From: Acidobacteriaceae bacterium
GTDB taxonomy: Bacteria; Acidobacteriota; Terriglobia; Terriglobales; Acidobacteriaceae
Direction of reading: 5' to 3'
DNA length: 64,000 nt
Assembly: GCA_025355505.1 (NCBI GenBank)
Contig: JANXZM010000017.1
Location: 1-64,000 of the forward strand
A program made the translations under genes and the position numbers. Below are positions 32,891 through 40,753 of this stretch, piece by piece. How positions within the stretch are numbered: position 1 is the first letter of the stretch; the number at the start of each line of letters is the position of its first letter. The notes under the pieces are model-generated. The model did not search any database. It was given only the letters and a program-made list of their open reading frames with translations, and was not told the origin of the DNA.

Positions 32891-33868
32891 ATGTTCACAC
32901 CCCATACTCTGGGTATTGCACTGTTCATGATGATTACGAGCGCCATTTGCTGGGGCTCATGGGCGAACACCTACAAGGGCGTCAAGAATTATCGCTTCGA
33001 GTTGTTTTACTGGGACTACGCCGTCGGTATCTTTTTGGTGTCGTTGATCCTCGCGTTTACCATGGGAAGCACCGGCAATGACGCTACCAGTTTCTTGAAC
33101 AACGTGCGGTCGGCGGATACCAATAACATCGTCTCCGTCATGGTCGGAGGCGCCATCTTCAATTTGGCGAATCTGCTGTTGGTGGCGGCGATTGATATGG
33201 CCGGACTCGCCATCGCATTCCCGGTTGCCATCGGAATCGCGCTCGTCGTCGGCGTGATTTCGAGCTATGCCATCCAGCCCAAGGGAAATGCAGCGCTGCT
33301 CGCCGGGGGCGTTCTGTGCGCCCTCATCGCCGTCGTTCTCGACGGAAAAGCCTATGGCAGTCTGGCAATCGCCGGTCGCAAGGTTTCGAAGAAGAGCATC
33401 GTCGTCTGCGTGGTCTCTGGTGTTCTGATGGGGCTCTGGGCTCCTTTTGTGACGCGAGCGATGACCAACGGCAACCCACTCGGTCCATACAGCATCGCCG
33501 TTTTTCTTACCCTCGGTGCGCTGCTCTCCTGTTCAATCTGGAACGTTTATTTCATGAAGCGGCCGCTGGTCGGTGAGCCCGTAAGTTTCGCGGGTTATTT
33601 CAGCGGACCCATGTCCGGCCACGTCCTCGGACTGCTTGGCGGATTCATCTGGGGCATCGGCATGGTTTTCAATTTGGTCGCTGCCAGCTTCACCGGCGTA
33701 GCGATTTCCTACGCCATCGGGCAATCCGCGCCCATGGTCGCCGCGCTCTGGGGCGTTCTTGCCTGGAAGGAATTTGAAGGCGCACCCGGCAAAGCCAAGA
33801 TTTACCTGGCCCTGATGTTTGTCTTCTACGGCATCGGGATTCTCCTGGTGGCGCGGGCAAATGGCTGA
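32891..33868 (+). CDS. GRP-family (RbsU/GlcU-like) sugar transporter
   Basis: A 325-residue, ten-helix DMT-superfamily protein. It starts TLGIALFMMITSAICWGSWAN, then YRFELFYWDYAVGIF, and has WGIGMVFNLVAASFTGVAISYAIGQSAPMVAALWG in the second half, a match to the glucose/ribose porter type rather than EamA exporters. It lies 42 bases after an exported nucleoside hydrolase with AAGGAGAAGCG before its ATG. A ribose import role fits: the hydrolase frees ribose in the periplasm and ribokinase is encoded at 49103. Confidence 0.8.
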   Translation: MFTPHTLGIALFMMITSAICWGSWANTYKGVKNYRFELFYWDYAVGIFLVSLILAFTMGSTGNDATSFLNNVRSADTNNIVSVMVGGAIFNLANLLLVAAIDMAGLAIAFPVAIGIALVVGVISSYAIQPKGNAALLAGGVLCALIAVVLDGKAYGSLAIAGRKVSKKSIVVCVVSGVLMGLWAPFVTRAMTNGNPLGPYSIAVFLTLGALLSCSIWNVYFMKRPLVGEPVSFAGYFSGPMSGHVLGLLGGFIWGIGMVFNLVAASFTGVAISYAIGQSAPMVAALWGVLAWKEFEGAPGKAKIYLALMFVFYGIGILLVARANG

Positions 33869-33892
33869 ACCAAGCGGCGAAAAAGCCCACCT

Positions 33893-33954
33893 GTAGAGAC
33901 GGGGCTTGCCCCGTCTCGCTCTGCGGCAGGAGACGCGGCAAGCCGCGTGTCTAC
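33893..33954. repeat. Nested palindromic repeat
   Basis: Two hairpins stand side by side: GAGACGGGGC (33896-33905) with GCCCCGTCTC (33908-33917), perfect; and AGACGCGGC (33931-33939) with GCCGCGTGTCT (33942-33952), one bulge. The outer ends GTAGAGAC and GTGTCTAC also pair with one mismatch, giving a cloverleaf-like element. It follows the sugar transporter and may act as a terminator or as a mobile REP/MITE-type unit. Confidence 0.7.
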
Positions 33955-34019
33955 GGGAAATCAGGTTTAGGGGTTGGGCACTCCCATACGGCTTTTCCGA
34001 CCTCCTGTGAAGATGCGCC

Positions 34020-34533
34020 GTTTTTTTTGACATCGCCAACGACGGCGGGCCTGACGTCTTCATCGCCAACGGACCCGTCTATCCCGAAGTCAGCGGCAAA
34101 GGTCTCAACAACACATTTCGCGACATCTCACTCGATTCCGGCGCCGGCATCACCACGCCGTTCAACAGCCACGGAGTAGCCGCCGCCGAGATTCTTGTGA
34201 ACAACAGTCACGATCGTCCCAGCCTGCTAAAAAGAATTTAGGCGAACACGGCAACGGGATTCTCCTGAAATTGGAAGGAACGAAGTCCAATCGCGTCGGC
34301 ATTGGCACCAAGGTCAGGGTCCGCGTGGGCGATCATCGGCAGACGCAGGAGGTTCGCAGTGGCGGCGGATACATCTAGCAGAGTGACTTCCGCCTGCATT
34401 TTGGCTGGGCAAAGCCAGCAAAGCCGATGGCTTTGAGATTCGCTGGCCGAGTGGTCGAATGCAGCGCCTGGAAAACGTACCGGGCAACCGGATCGCACAA
34501 ATACGCGAAAGCATAGGTAGTATGAAAAATTGA
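34020..34533 (+). pseudogene. Decayed CRTAC1/ASPIC-UnbV gene remnant
   Basis: The 3' part of a VCBS/ASPIC-UnbV gene is readable in pieces: DIANDGGPDVFIANGPVYPE, FNSHGVAAAEILVNNSHDR, then a TAG (34239-34241) and frame change, LLKLEGTKSNRVGIGTKV and TQEVRSGGGYI followed by another TAG (34376-34378), then QSDFRLHFGWAKPAK. A third frame supplies EIRWPSGRMQRLENVPGNR and IAQIRESIGSMKN before a final stop near 34531. At least two stops and two or three frameshifts rule out function. The intact gene at 45011-48940 carries the same domain, so this is a relic of a paralogue. Confidence 0.8.
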
Positions 34534-34569
34534 AGTTGCAGCACTTTCGCCGAGTCACCACAAAAACCC

Positions 34570-34598
34570 TTGACTTTGCCCGTCTAATCTATTTATAT
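34570..34598 (+). promoter_or_regulatory. Promoter of the TonB-dependent receptor gene
   Basis: TTGACT (34570-34575), a 17-base spacer and TTATAT (34593-34598) form a good sigma70-like promoter with an AT-rich downstream edge. The leader would be about 115 bases. It includes an imperfect hairpin, CACTC/GAGTG plus TCTC/GAGA (34677-34701), that ends just before the AAGG-GGGG ribosome-binding site (34708-34716) of the receptor. Translational control by this hairpin is possible. Confidence 0.55.
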
Positions 34599-34720
34599 GA
34601 CCCATCGTTAAAAAAGGGACGGTCCCGGTGTTTTAGCGGCGAGGTTTCAGCCGTGACGGGGTCGAGCCCGAATCGCCACTCCTCTCGTGAAGAGATGAGT
34701 GGAAGCCAAGGTGGGGACTG

Positions 34721-37700
34721 ATGCTAAAAAGCAAAGCGCTGCTCGTAGCGGCTCTGTGTTCCGTGTTTTCCCTCTGTCCACTTCTCTACAGCCAGGCGAA
34801 CGGCAGTCTTTCCGGAACGGTGGCCGACAAAACCGGCTCCGTCATCTCCGGAGCGACGGTGAAAATCACTTCGCAGGCCACCGGCACAACGCGCGAAGTG
34901 AAGACCGACGACTCCGGCCACTACATCGCGCCTTTCATGGCTGTATCGATTTACACCATCCGAGTGGAGTCTCAGGGTTTCCAGACCACCGAGCAGAAAG
35001 ACATTCGTCTGCAAGTTGACGAACAGCGCGAAATCAATTTTGCGCTCAATCTTGCGTCGGTCAGCCAGACGGTGGACGTCAGCGCTACCCAGGTTGCTGT
35101 AGAGACAACCAACCCGACTCTCGGCCAGGTCATCACCGAACAACAGGTGTCTGACCTTCCTTTGAATGGACGCAATTTCGTTCAACTGGCCACCCTGACG
35201 CCCGGCGTGACCTCTGAAACCAACCCGAACAGCTTCTTCAACGGCGGGCCGAGCAGCGAGGTTTCGACGCGCGGATCGTTCTCGCTGTCAGTCGGCGGAT
35301 CGCGTGCCAGCAGCACGGATTGGCTTTTTGACGGTGTGGACAACAACGAGTTGACTGCGGGCGGCATCGCAGTGATCCCGTCGATTGATGCGATTCAGGA
35401 ATTCAAGGTTCTCACGTACAACTACTCTGCCGAGTACGGTACCCGCGCGGGTCCGACGGTACTGGTCACCTCGAAGTCGGGATCCAACCAGTTCCACGGA
35501 ACGCTGTTCGAATTCTTCCGCAACACGTCGCTCGACGCCAAGAGCTATTTCGCTATTTCCAAGGAGAAGTTCAATCTGAATCAGTTTGGAGGATCACTCG
35601 GCGGTGCGCTGCAGAAGGACAAGACCTTCTTCTTTGTTGACTATCAGGCGAAGAGACAGCGGCACGGCATCCCGAACTCCGGGCTTGTGCCTTCGCTCGC
35701 GATGCTGGGAGGAGACTTCACCCGTGATCCTTCCGGGACTAAAACGCTGGACCAGATCTATAACCCGTACAGCACAAACTACAACGGCGGCAACCCCACC
35801 CGCGACCCGTTCTATTGCACTTCCGCGGGCGTCGCAGCTCCGGTAAATGCCGATGGAACCCAGACCGCGACCGTATTCGGTGCGTGTAACGTCATTCCCC
35901 AGGACTTGATCAGCCCGGTTTCGAAGCAAATTTTCGCGTCGACCGCCTACTACCCTCTTCCCAACGTCACCGGCAACCCAAACGTCAACTACTCGAGCGT
36001 ACCGGTAAGAAAACTGAACGAAGGCTCGTTTGACATTCGGCTAGACCATAATTTCTCGGGGAAGGACTCTGTGTTTGCCCGCTTCAGCTACGATCAAGCG
36101 GATTCCTACGTTCCGGGCGGGTCTCCTGGCTTCGGCGAAGCCAGTGGGTTTGCCAGCAATCAGCTCATCGCCAATCACGGGCGAAACGTTGCAATATCAG
36201 AAACGCACATCTTTAACGATCACAACATCAACCAGTTCTCTGCCGGATTTAATCGCATATTTAACCACATCAAATCGCAGGGTGACCGGAGTTGTGCGGC
36301 AGCAAAGCTGGGTATAGGCGGCGCTGACATCAACAGTTTTTGTGGTAATTCCGGCGGCATATCGCAATCGACCAAGGATTGCGTCAGTTGCGGCATGACC
36401 TCGACACTGGTCGGCGGGGGGTTCTGGGCGCTTGGCGATCGAGGCTTCGCACCATTCCAGGGCGGCACGAACGTATTTTCGATAGCCGACTCGTTCGATA
36501 TGATTCGGGGACATCACAACATCCGCATTGGCGGCAGCATCCGCGCTAATCAGATGAACGTCGAGACCAACGCTTTCCAGGATGGATTTTTCGTTTTCAC
36601 GAATTTGTGGAGTGCCAAAACCGACTTTTCGGGCGGCAACAACATGGCCGATTTTGCGTTAGGGCTGACCAGTTTGGCGATCCACGATCAGACGTTCAAG
36701 GGCGCTACCACGGGCCGTCGCTGGAAGCTGTTTCGACCCTTCATTCAGGACGATTGGCGAATTACCAATAACCTTACCCTGAACATTGGCGTGGCTTGGG
36801 CGCTGGTGACACCGATTACCGAGGCCCACAATCGTCAGGCAAATTTTGACATTGCCAGCCTCAAACTTCTCATTCCTGGAGTCAATTCTGACGGTCGCGT
36901 GGGAATCCAGTTTGACAAAACAGCCGTAGAGCCGCGCATAGGTTTGGCGTGGAAACCGTTTGGGTCGCAGAATACGGCCATACGAGCCGGGTACGCGATT
37001 TTCCACGACTCTTCCTGGAACCAGGGTGCTCAGGGTCTCTGGGAAAATCCTCCATTCTTCGCGGAATCGGACTTCTTCGGCTTTACTGCGCAAGGATGCC
37101 CCTCGGCGACGGTGCCCTTGGGTGGAACCTCGTTTTGCAACGCGAGCTTTACCGCTTCAGGGGCTCCTGGGATTCAAGGCTTGACGATGTCTCAGGGATT
37201 CCCGGTCTTCACGACGCCACCTGATCCGGGTAGCTTCACTGGTACCTTCCAGGGGCAGAATCTTAACTTCAAACAAGGTCAGGTACAGCAGTTCAACCTG
37301 AATATTGAACGTCAGATGCCCGGTAATGTTGTAGTGACGGCTGGGTATGCCGGATCTCGTGCCCATCACATCCTGGTCGACGGCATGAATATGAACGTGG
37401 CCCAGCCCAGCGCGTGTGGTGTCGTTGCTGGGTACACTTTGGGCTGCGGGATCGTCACTCCGCCTGCGGGCCCCTTTACCGTGGTTGCGGGCAGCATAAG
37501 TACGGGGCTAGCCCACTATGACTCGCTCCAGGTCAAAGCTGAGACTAAGAGCATAAGGCATGGTCTCTACGCACTGTTGGGCTACACCTACGCGCGCGCT
37601 TTTGACAGCGGGTACAACGATGGTCTCGGGAGTGGAGCTGGCGTGACGTACTATCCCCTGACTGGCACCAAGCACGCCGACTGGGCCCTATCTCAAATCG

Positions 37701-38326
37701 CCCTGAATCATCAGTTCACTGCCAGCGTGATCTATGACCTGCCCTTCGGCAAAGGCAAGCAGTTTGGCAATGGGTGGAGCGGGCCACTAAACACTGCCTT
37801 TGGAGATTGGCAGATCACCGTAATTGAAAAAGCGACCACCGGGTTCCCGGTCTTCATGGTCGCGAGCAACAATCAATCCGGTGTGAACCTGACGAACAAC
37901 GGAAATAACGCTAACCGGCCCGTGGAAATCAGCGATCCGCACAAATCAGGGATAGTCTCCACAAACAAGAACCCGCGATGCCAAATTTTGGCTTCGCAAG
38001 GTGGCTTGGCGGCGGATAGAGTGGGGACGACAGGGGCGTGGTTTAATCCCTGCGCGTTTGACGACGCGCCAGGAGGAGAACTTGGAACTGCAAACCGCGC
38101 ACCGTTGTATGGCCCACGCTATGTGAACACAGACTTCTCGGCAATCAAGCAATTTGTAGTCCGCGAGGGCATGCATTTGGAGTTCCGGGCTGAGATGTTT
38201 AATCTCTTCAACCATAACCAGCTTGGGATGCCTGCGGCCGATCTGAACTCTGCCAACTTCGGAGCGATCACTAGCTCTGTAAACAACCCGCGCCTGGTTC
38301 AGTTCGCCCTCAAGCTGAACTTCTAG
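34721..38326 (+). CDS. TonB-dependent receptor with carboxypeptidase-regulatory-like N-terminus (Oar-like)
   Basis: A 1201-residue outer-membrane protein. After a signal peptide (residues 1-26, ending LLYSQA) it has a carboxypeptidase-regulatory-like beta-sandwich, GSLSGTVADKTGSVISGATV to about residue 110, then a plug region (LPLNGRNFVQLATLTPGV, VGGSRASSTDWLFDGVDNNE, FKVLTYNYSAEYG) and a barrel ending LVQFALKLNF with a terminal Phe. This design is common in Acidobacteria. It is the only large outer-membrane receptor in the window and is placed between the first and second nucleoside hydrolase genes, so import of nucleosides or nucleic-acid fragments is a reasonable inference. It could be gated by a TonB system elsewhere. 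Confidence 0.92.
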   Translation: MLKSKALLVAALCSVFSLCPLLYSQANGSLSGTVADKTGSVISGATVKITSQATGTTREVKTDDSGHYIAPFMAVSIYTIRVESQGFQTTEQKDIRLQVDEQREINFALNLASVSQTVDVSATQVAVETTNPTLGQVITEQQVSDLPLNGRNFVQLATLTPGVTSETNPNSFFNGGPSSEVSTRGSFSLSVGGSRASSTDWLFDGVDNNELTAGGIAVIPSIDAIQEFKVLTYNYSAEYGTRAGPTVLVTSKSGSNQFHGTLFEFFRNTSLDAKSYFAISKEKFNLNQFGGSLGGALQKDKTFFFVDYQAKRQRHGIPNSGLVPSLAMLGGDFTRDPSGTKTLDQIYNPYSTNYNGGNPTRDPFYCTSAGVAAPVNADGTQTATVFGACNVIPQDLISPVSKQIFASTAYYPLPNVTGNPNVNYSSVPVRKLNEGSFDIRLDHNFSGKDSVFARFSYDQADSYVPGGSPGFGEASGFASNQLIANHGRNVAISETHIFNDHNINQFSAGFNRIFNHIKSQGDRSCAAAKLGIGGADINSFCGNSGGISQSTKDCVSCGMTSTLVGGGFWALGDRGFAPFQGGTNVFSIADSFDMIRGHHNIRIGGSIRANQMNVETNAFQDGFFVFTNLWSAKTDFSGGNNMADFALGLTSLAIHDQTFKGATTGRRWKLFRPFIQDDWRITNNLTLNIGVAWALVTPITEAHNRQANFDIASLKLLIPGVNSDGRVGIQFDKTAVEPRIGLAWKPFGSQNTAIRAGYAIFHDSSWNQGAQGLWENPPFFAESDFFGFTAQGCPSATVPLGGTSFCNASFTASGAPGIQGLTMSQGFPVFTTPPDPGSFTGTFQGQNLNFKQGQVQQFNLNIERQMPGNVVVTAGYAGSRAHHILVDGMNMNVAQPSACGVVAGYTLGCGIVTPPAGPFTVVAGSISTGLAHYDSLQVKAETKSIRHGLYALLGYTYARAFDSGYNDGLGSGAGVTYYPLTGTKHADWALSQIALNHQFTASVIYDLPFGKGKQFGNGWSGPLNTAFGDWQITVIEKATTGFPVFMVASNNQSGVNLTNNGNNANRPVEISDPHKSGIVSTNKNPRCQILASQGGLAADRVGTTGAWFNPCAFDDAPGGELGTANRAPLYGPRYVNTDFSAIKQFVVREGMHLEFRAEMFNLFNHNQLGMPAADLNSANFGAITSSVNNPRLVQFALKLNF

Positions 38327-38355
38327 GGGCGTTCTGCGTTGAGTGGTTCAACTTC

Positions 38356-38403
38356 GGGCAGACTGAGTAATCTGGTTCAACCCAGACCAAGCTCAGTCTG
38401 CCC
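38356..38403 (+). terminator. Strong stem-loop after the TonB receptor gene
   Basis: GGGCAGACTGAG (38356-38367) and CTCAGTCTGCCC (38392-38403) form a perfect 12-base-pair stem. Its loop holds a smaller TCTGG/CCAGA hairpin. Only a weak T run (TTAACTTT) follows. It lies 30 bases after the receptor stop and 40 bases before the next hydrolase start, so it may terminate, attenuate or protect the receptor message. Confidence 0.6.
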
Positions 38404-38442
38404 TTAACTTTCCAATCCAATACGCTGCCGGGGAATGTTGAT

Positions 38443-39546
38443 ATGCTGATTCGCTGCACGCGGCAACTCGCGCTAAAGTGTCTGCTCGCTCTTTTGCTCG
38501 CCAACGCCGCCTCGGCCCAGAAAATCAAAGTCATCGTGGATCAGGACGCCCGTGGGCCCGGCACCAGCGACCAGCAGGCGCTGCTGGTTTTCCTGCAGTC
38601 GGAGAAGTTTGACGTGCTTGGCATCACCACCGTCAGCGGCGATCAGTGGGTGAAAGAAGAGACGCAGCACACGCTCCGCATGTTAGAGATAGCCGGGCGC
38701 ACCGACGTTCCCGTCATCGAGGGCGCCGAGTTTCCGCTGCTTAACAGCAAAGAAGAGACCGAGCGCTGGGAAGCCATCTACGGCCAGTTCGAATACAAGG
38801 GATGCTGGACCGAACACTTCCAGGCGAAGCGCTCTACCATCTACGACGAGCCCTACCATGCGCCCGAGGTTGTGCCTCCCATGAAGGAAGGCGAGCCGCA
38901 CATTCACGCGCAGCCCGGCACCGCTGCCGAGTTCATCGTGCAGATGGTGCACAAGTATCCCGGCGAAGTCGTGCTGTGGGCGGGCGGCCCGCTGACGAAC
39001 TATGCGCTGGCACTGAAGCTTGATCCATCGGTTGCGACGCTCGCGAAAGAGTTCGTCATGATGGGCGGAGGACTCTACGCCGACAAGGGCGGCATCGATC
39101 CCGGAGCCATCGAGGCCCGTCGCGAATTCAACTGGTGGTTTGATCCGGAAGCGACTCGCATCGTCCTGCGCGCGCCCTGGAAGAAAGTGACCATCACTCC
39201 CATCGATATCTCAGTCAAAACGCGGTTTACAAGCGAGATGAAAGCCACCATCACCAAGGCCGGCACTCCCGTGAGCGAGTATCTGGAGAAGTATTCGTTG
39301 CCCGGCTATATGTGGGATGAAATCGCCGGTGCCGCGCTCATCGATCCCTCCATCATCACGGGCCAGAAGCAGCTCTACATGGATATCGACGTCGATCACG
39401 GCGCCAGCTACGGCAAGACAATCTTCTGGAACTCGACCGCGAAGGTTCCACCTTACTTGCGCCTGGCGAATGTGCAGTTCGACATCGATGCCGAGAAGTT
39501 CTACAAGATTTACATAGACCTGATGAAGCGCCCGGCCCGAAAATAG
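38443..39546 (+). CDS. Exported nucleoside-hydrolase-family protein, divergent subfamily (IUNH 2)
   Basis: A 367-residue member of the nucleoside hydrolase fold with a Sec signal (LALKCLLALLLANAASA). The first motif is changed: VDQDARGPGTSDQQALL at residues 32-48 in place of D-T-D-P-G-x-D-D-A. Asp33, Asp35 and Asp43 remain, but three residues are inserted and one Asp of the D-D pair is lost. The ribose-site Asn is replaced (VSGDQW), REFNWWFDPEATRIV keeps the Glu and Asn of the family, and the C-terminal H-D is W-D (YMWDEIAGAALIDPS, Asp about 292). Three more genes here share these changes. Hydrolase activity is probable but untested; substrate unknown. Confidence 0.8.
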   Translation: MLIRCTRQLALKCLLALLLANAASAQKIKVIVDQDARGPGTSDQQALLVFLQSEKFDVLGITTVSGDQWVKEETQHTLRMLEIAGRTDVPVIEGAEFPLLNSKEETERWEAIYGQFEYKGCWTEHFQAKRSTIYDEPYHAPEVVPPMKEGEPHIHAQPGTAAEFIVQMVHKYPGEVVLWAGGPLTNYALALKLDPSVATLAKEFVMMGGGLYADKGGIDPGAIEARREFNWWFDPEATRIVLRAPWKKVTITPIDISVKTRFTSEMKATITKAGTPVSEYLEKYSLPGYMWDEIAGAALIDPSIITGQKQLYMDIDVDHGASYGKTIFWNSTAKVPPYLRLANVQFDIDAEKFYKIYIDLMKRPARK

Positions 39547-39577
39547 TGGAGCGGACGGGCGTCCCCGCCCGTCCACT
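39546..39577. repeat. Hairpin related to family A repeat
   Basis: GGACGGGCG (39553-39561) and CGCCCGTCC (39566-39574) form a perfect nine-base-pair stem between two hydrolase genes. The flanks GTGGAG and CCAC echo the ends of the family A units at 7303 and 9597. It could act as a transcript stabiliser or terminator. Confidence 0.65.
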
Positions 39578-39634
39578 GCTTGACTTGGCTGTTAAAATCG
39601 AAATCAGTGAGGCCAGAAACCAGGAGATTCCCTA

Positions 39635-40741
39635 GTGAAACCCAGTGCCATTCGTGGTTTGAACCACTTCAAACGCAATTCCATCTTTCCGCTGTTCGTC
39701 GTCCTGCTGGCGACCTGCTTCGCCTCAGCGCAGCCGCGGCGTAAAGTGATCATCAATCAGGATTGCTCCGGTCCCGGAGGCAGCAACCTGCAGACCCTGC
39801 TGGTGATGATCCAGTCGCCGCAGGTCGAGGTGCTTGGGATCACGGTGGTCAGCGGAGACCAGTGGCGCGACGAAGAGGTAGCGCACACGCTGCGTCTGCT
39901 CGAAATTATTGGACGCACCGACATTCCCGTAGTGCCGGGCGCAGCGTTCCCGCTGGTCCGAAGCCACGAGGAAGCGCAACATTGGCAGGAGCGCTACGGC
40001 AAAGTGGCCTACGCCGGCGCGTGGGATGATCGCTGGTGGCACGAGCCCTTCGTTATTCCCAGGCTTCCGGAAGGGCAGCCGACCACCAAAGCCGCGGATG
40101 AAGATGCTGCCCACTTTCTGATTCGAATGGTCCACAAGTATCCTCATAAGGTCACGATCTACGAGGGCGGCCCCATGACCAACCTGGCGCTCGCCATTTC
40201 AATCGATCCGCAATTTCCCGGACTGGCCGAGGAGTTAGTCTTCATGGGGGGAAGCATCGGGCCCCAAACCGACAACGCCGAATTCATCAACAACCCGCGT
40301 CACGAATTCAACTTCTGGTTTGATCCCGACGCTGCGTACGTGGTGTTACGCGCGCCGTGGAAAAAGATCGTTTGCACGCCCACGGACATCTCAGTGAAGA
40401 CGAGCCTGACGCCCGCCATGATCCAGCAGATCGACAAGGCTGGAACTCCGCTGGCACACTACGTGGCCCGCTTCTTCCAGGAGTTTCCAGGCTCCGATAT
40501 TATGTGGGACGAACTGGCAGCGGCGGCGTGGATCGATCCGTCCATCATCACGAAGAAAGAAACGCGTTACATGAGCGTCGATCTGGATCGCGGAGCCGGA
40601 TACGGCAACACGCTGACTTGGTCGGAGAAAGACAAACCAGCACGGACGGTGCAGCCGGTAGAGATCCAGGTTGACTTGGATAAAGAAAAGTTTTATGGGA
40701 TGTTCGTGAGACTGATGAGCGCCGCGACACCCGCCCGCTGA
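39635..40741 (+). CDS. Exported nucleoside-hydrolase-family protein, divergent subfamily (IUNH 3)
   Basis: A 368-residue paralogue. It starts at a GTG with CAGGAG eight bases upstream and has a signal peptide (FPLFVVLLATCFASA). The metal-site region is the most altered of the set: INQDCSGPGGSNLQTLL, with Asn41 for the first Asp and Ser50-Asn51 where others keep an Asp, so only Asp43 remains. HEFNFWFDPDAAYVVL and IMWDELAAAAWIDPS are retained. Loss of two metal ligands suggests weak or absent Ca2+ binding; it may be a binding protein or act by another mechanism. Confidence 0.8.
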   Translation: MKPSAIRGLNHFKRNSIFPLFVVLLATCFASAQPRRKVIINQDCSGPGGSNLQTLLVMIQSPQVEVLGITVVSGDQWRDEEVAHTLRLLEIIGRTDIPVVPGAAFPLVRSHEEAQHWQERYGKVAYAGAWDDRWWHEPFVIPRLPEGQPTTKAADEDAAHFLIRMVHKYPHKVTIYEGGPMTNLALAISIDPQFPGLAEELVFMGGSIGPQTDNAEFINNPRHEFNFWFDPDAAYVVLRAPWKKIVCTPTDISVKTSLTPAMIQQIDKAGTPLAHYVARFFQEFPGSDIMWDELAAAAWIDPSIITKKETRYMSVDLDRGAGYGNTLTWSEKDKPARTVQPVEIQVDLDKEKFYGMFVRLMSAATPAR

Positions 40742-40753
40742 CGGGGTAAAAGT

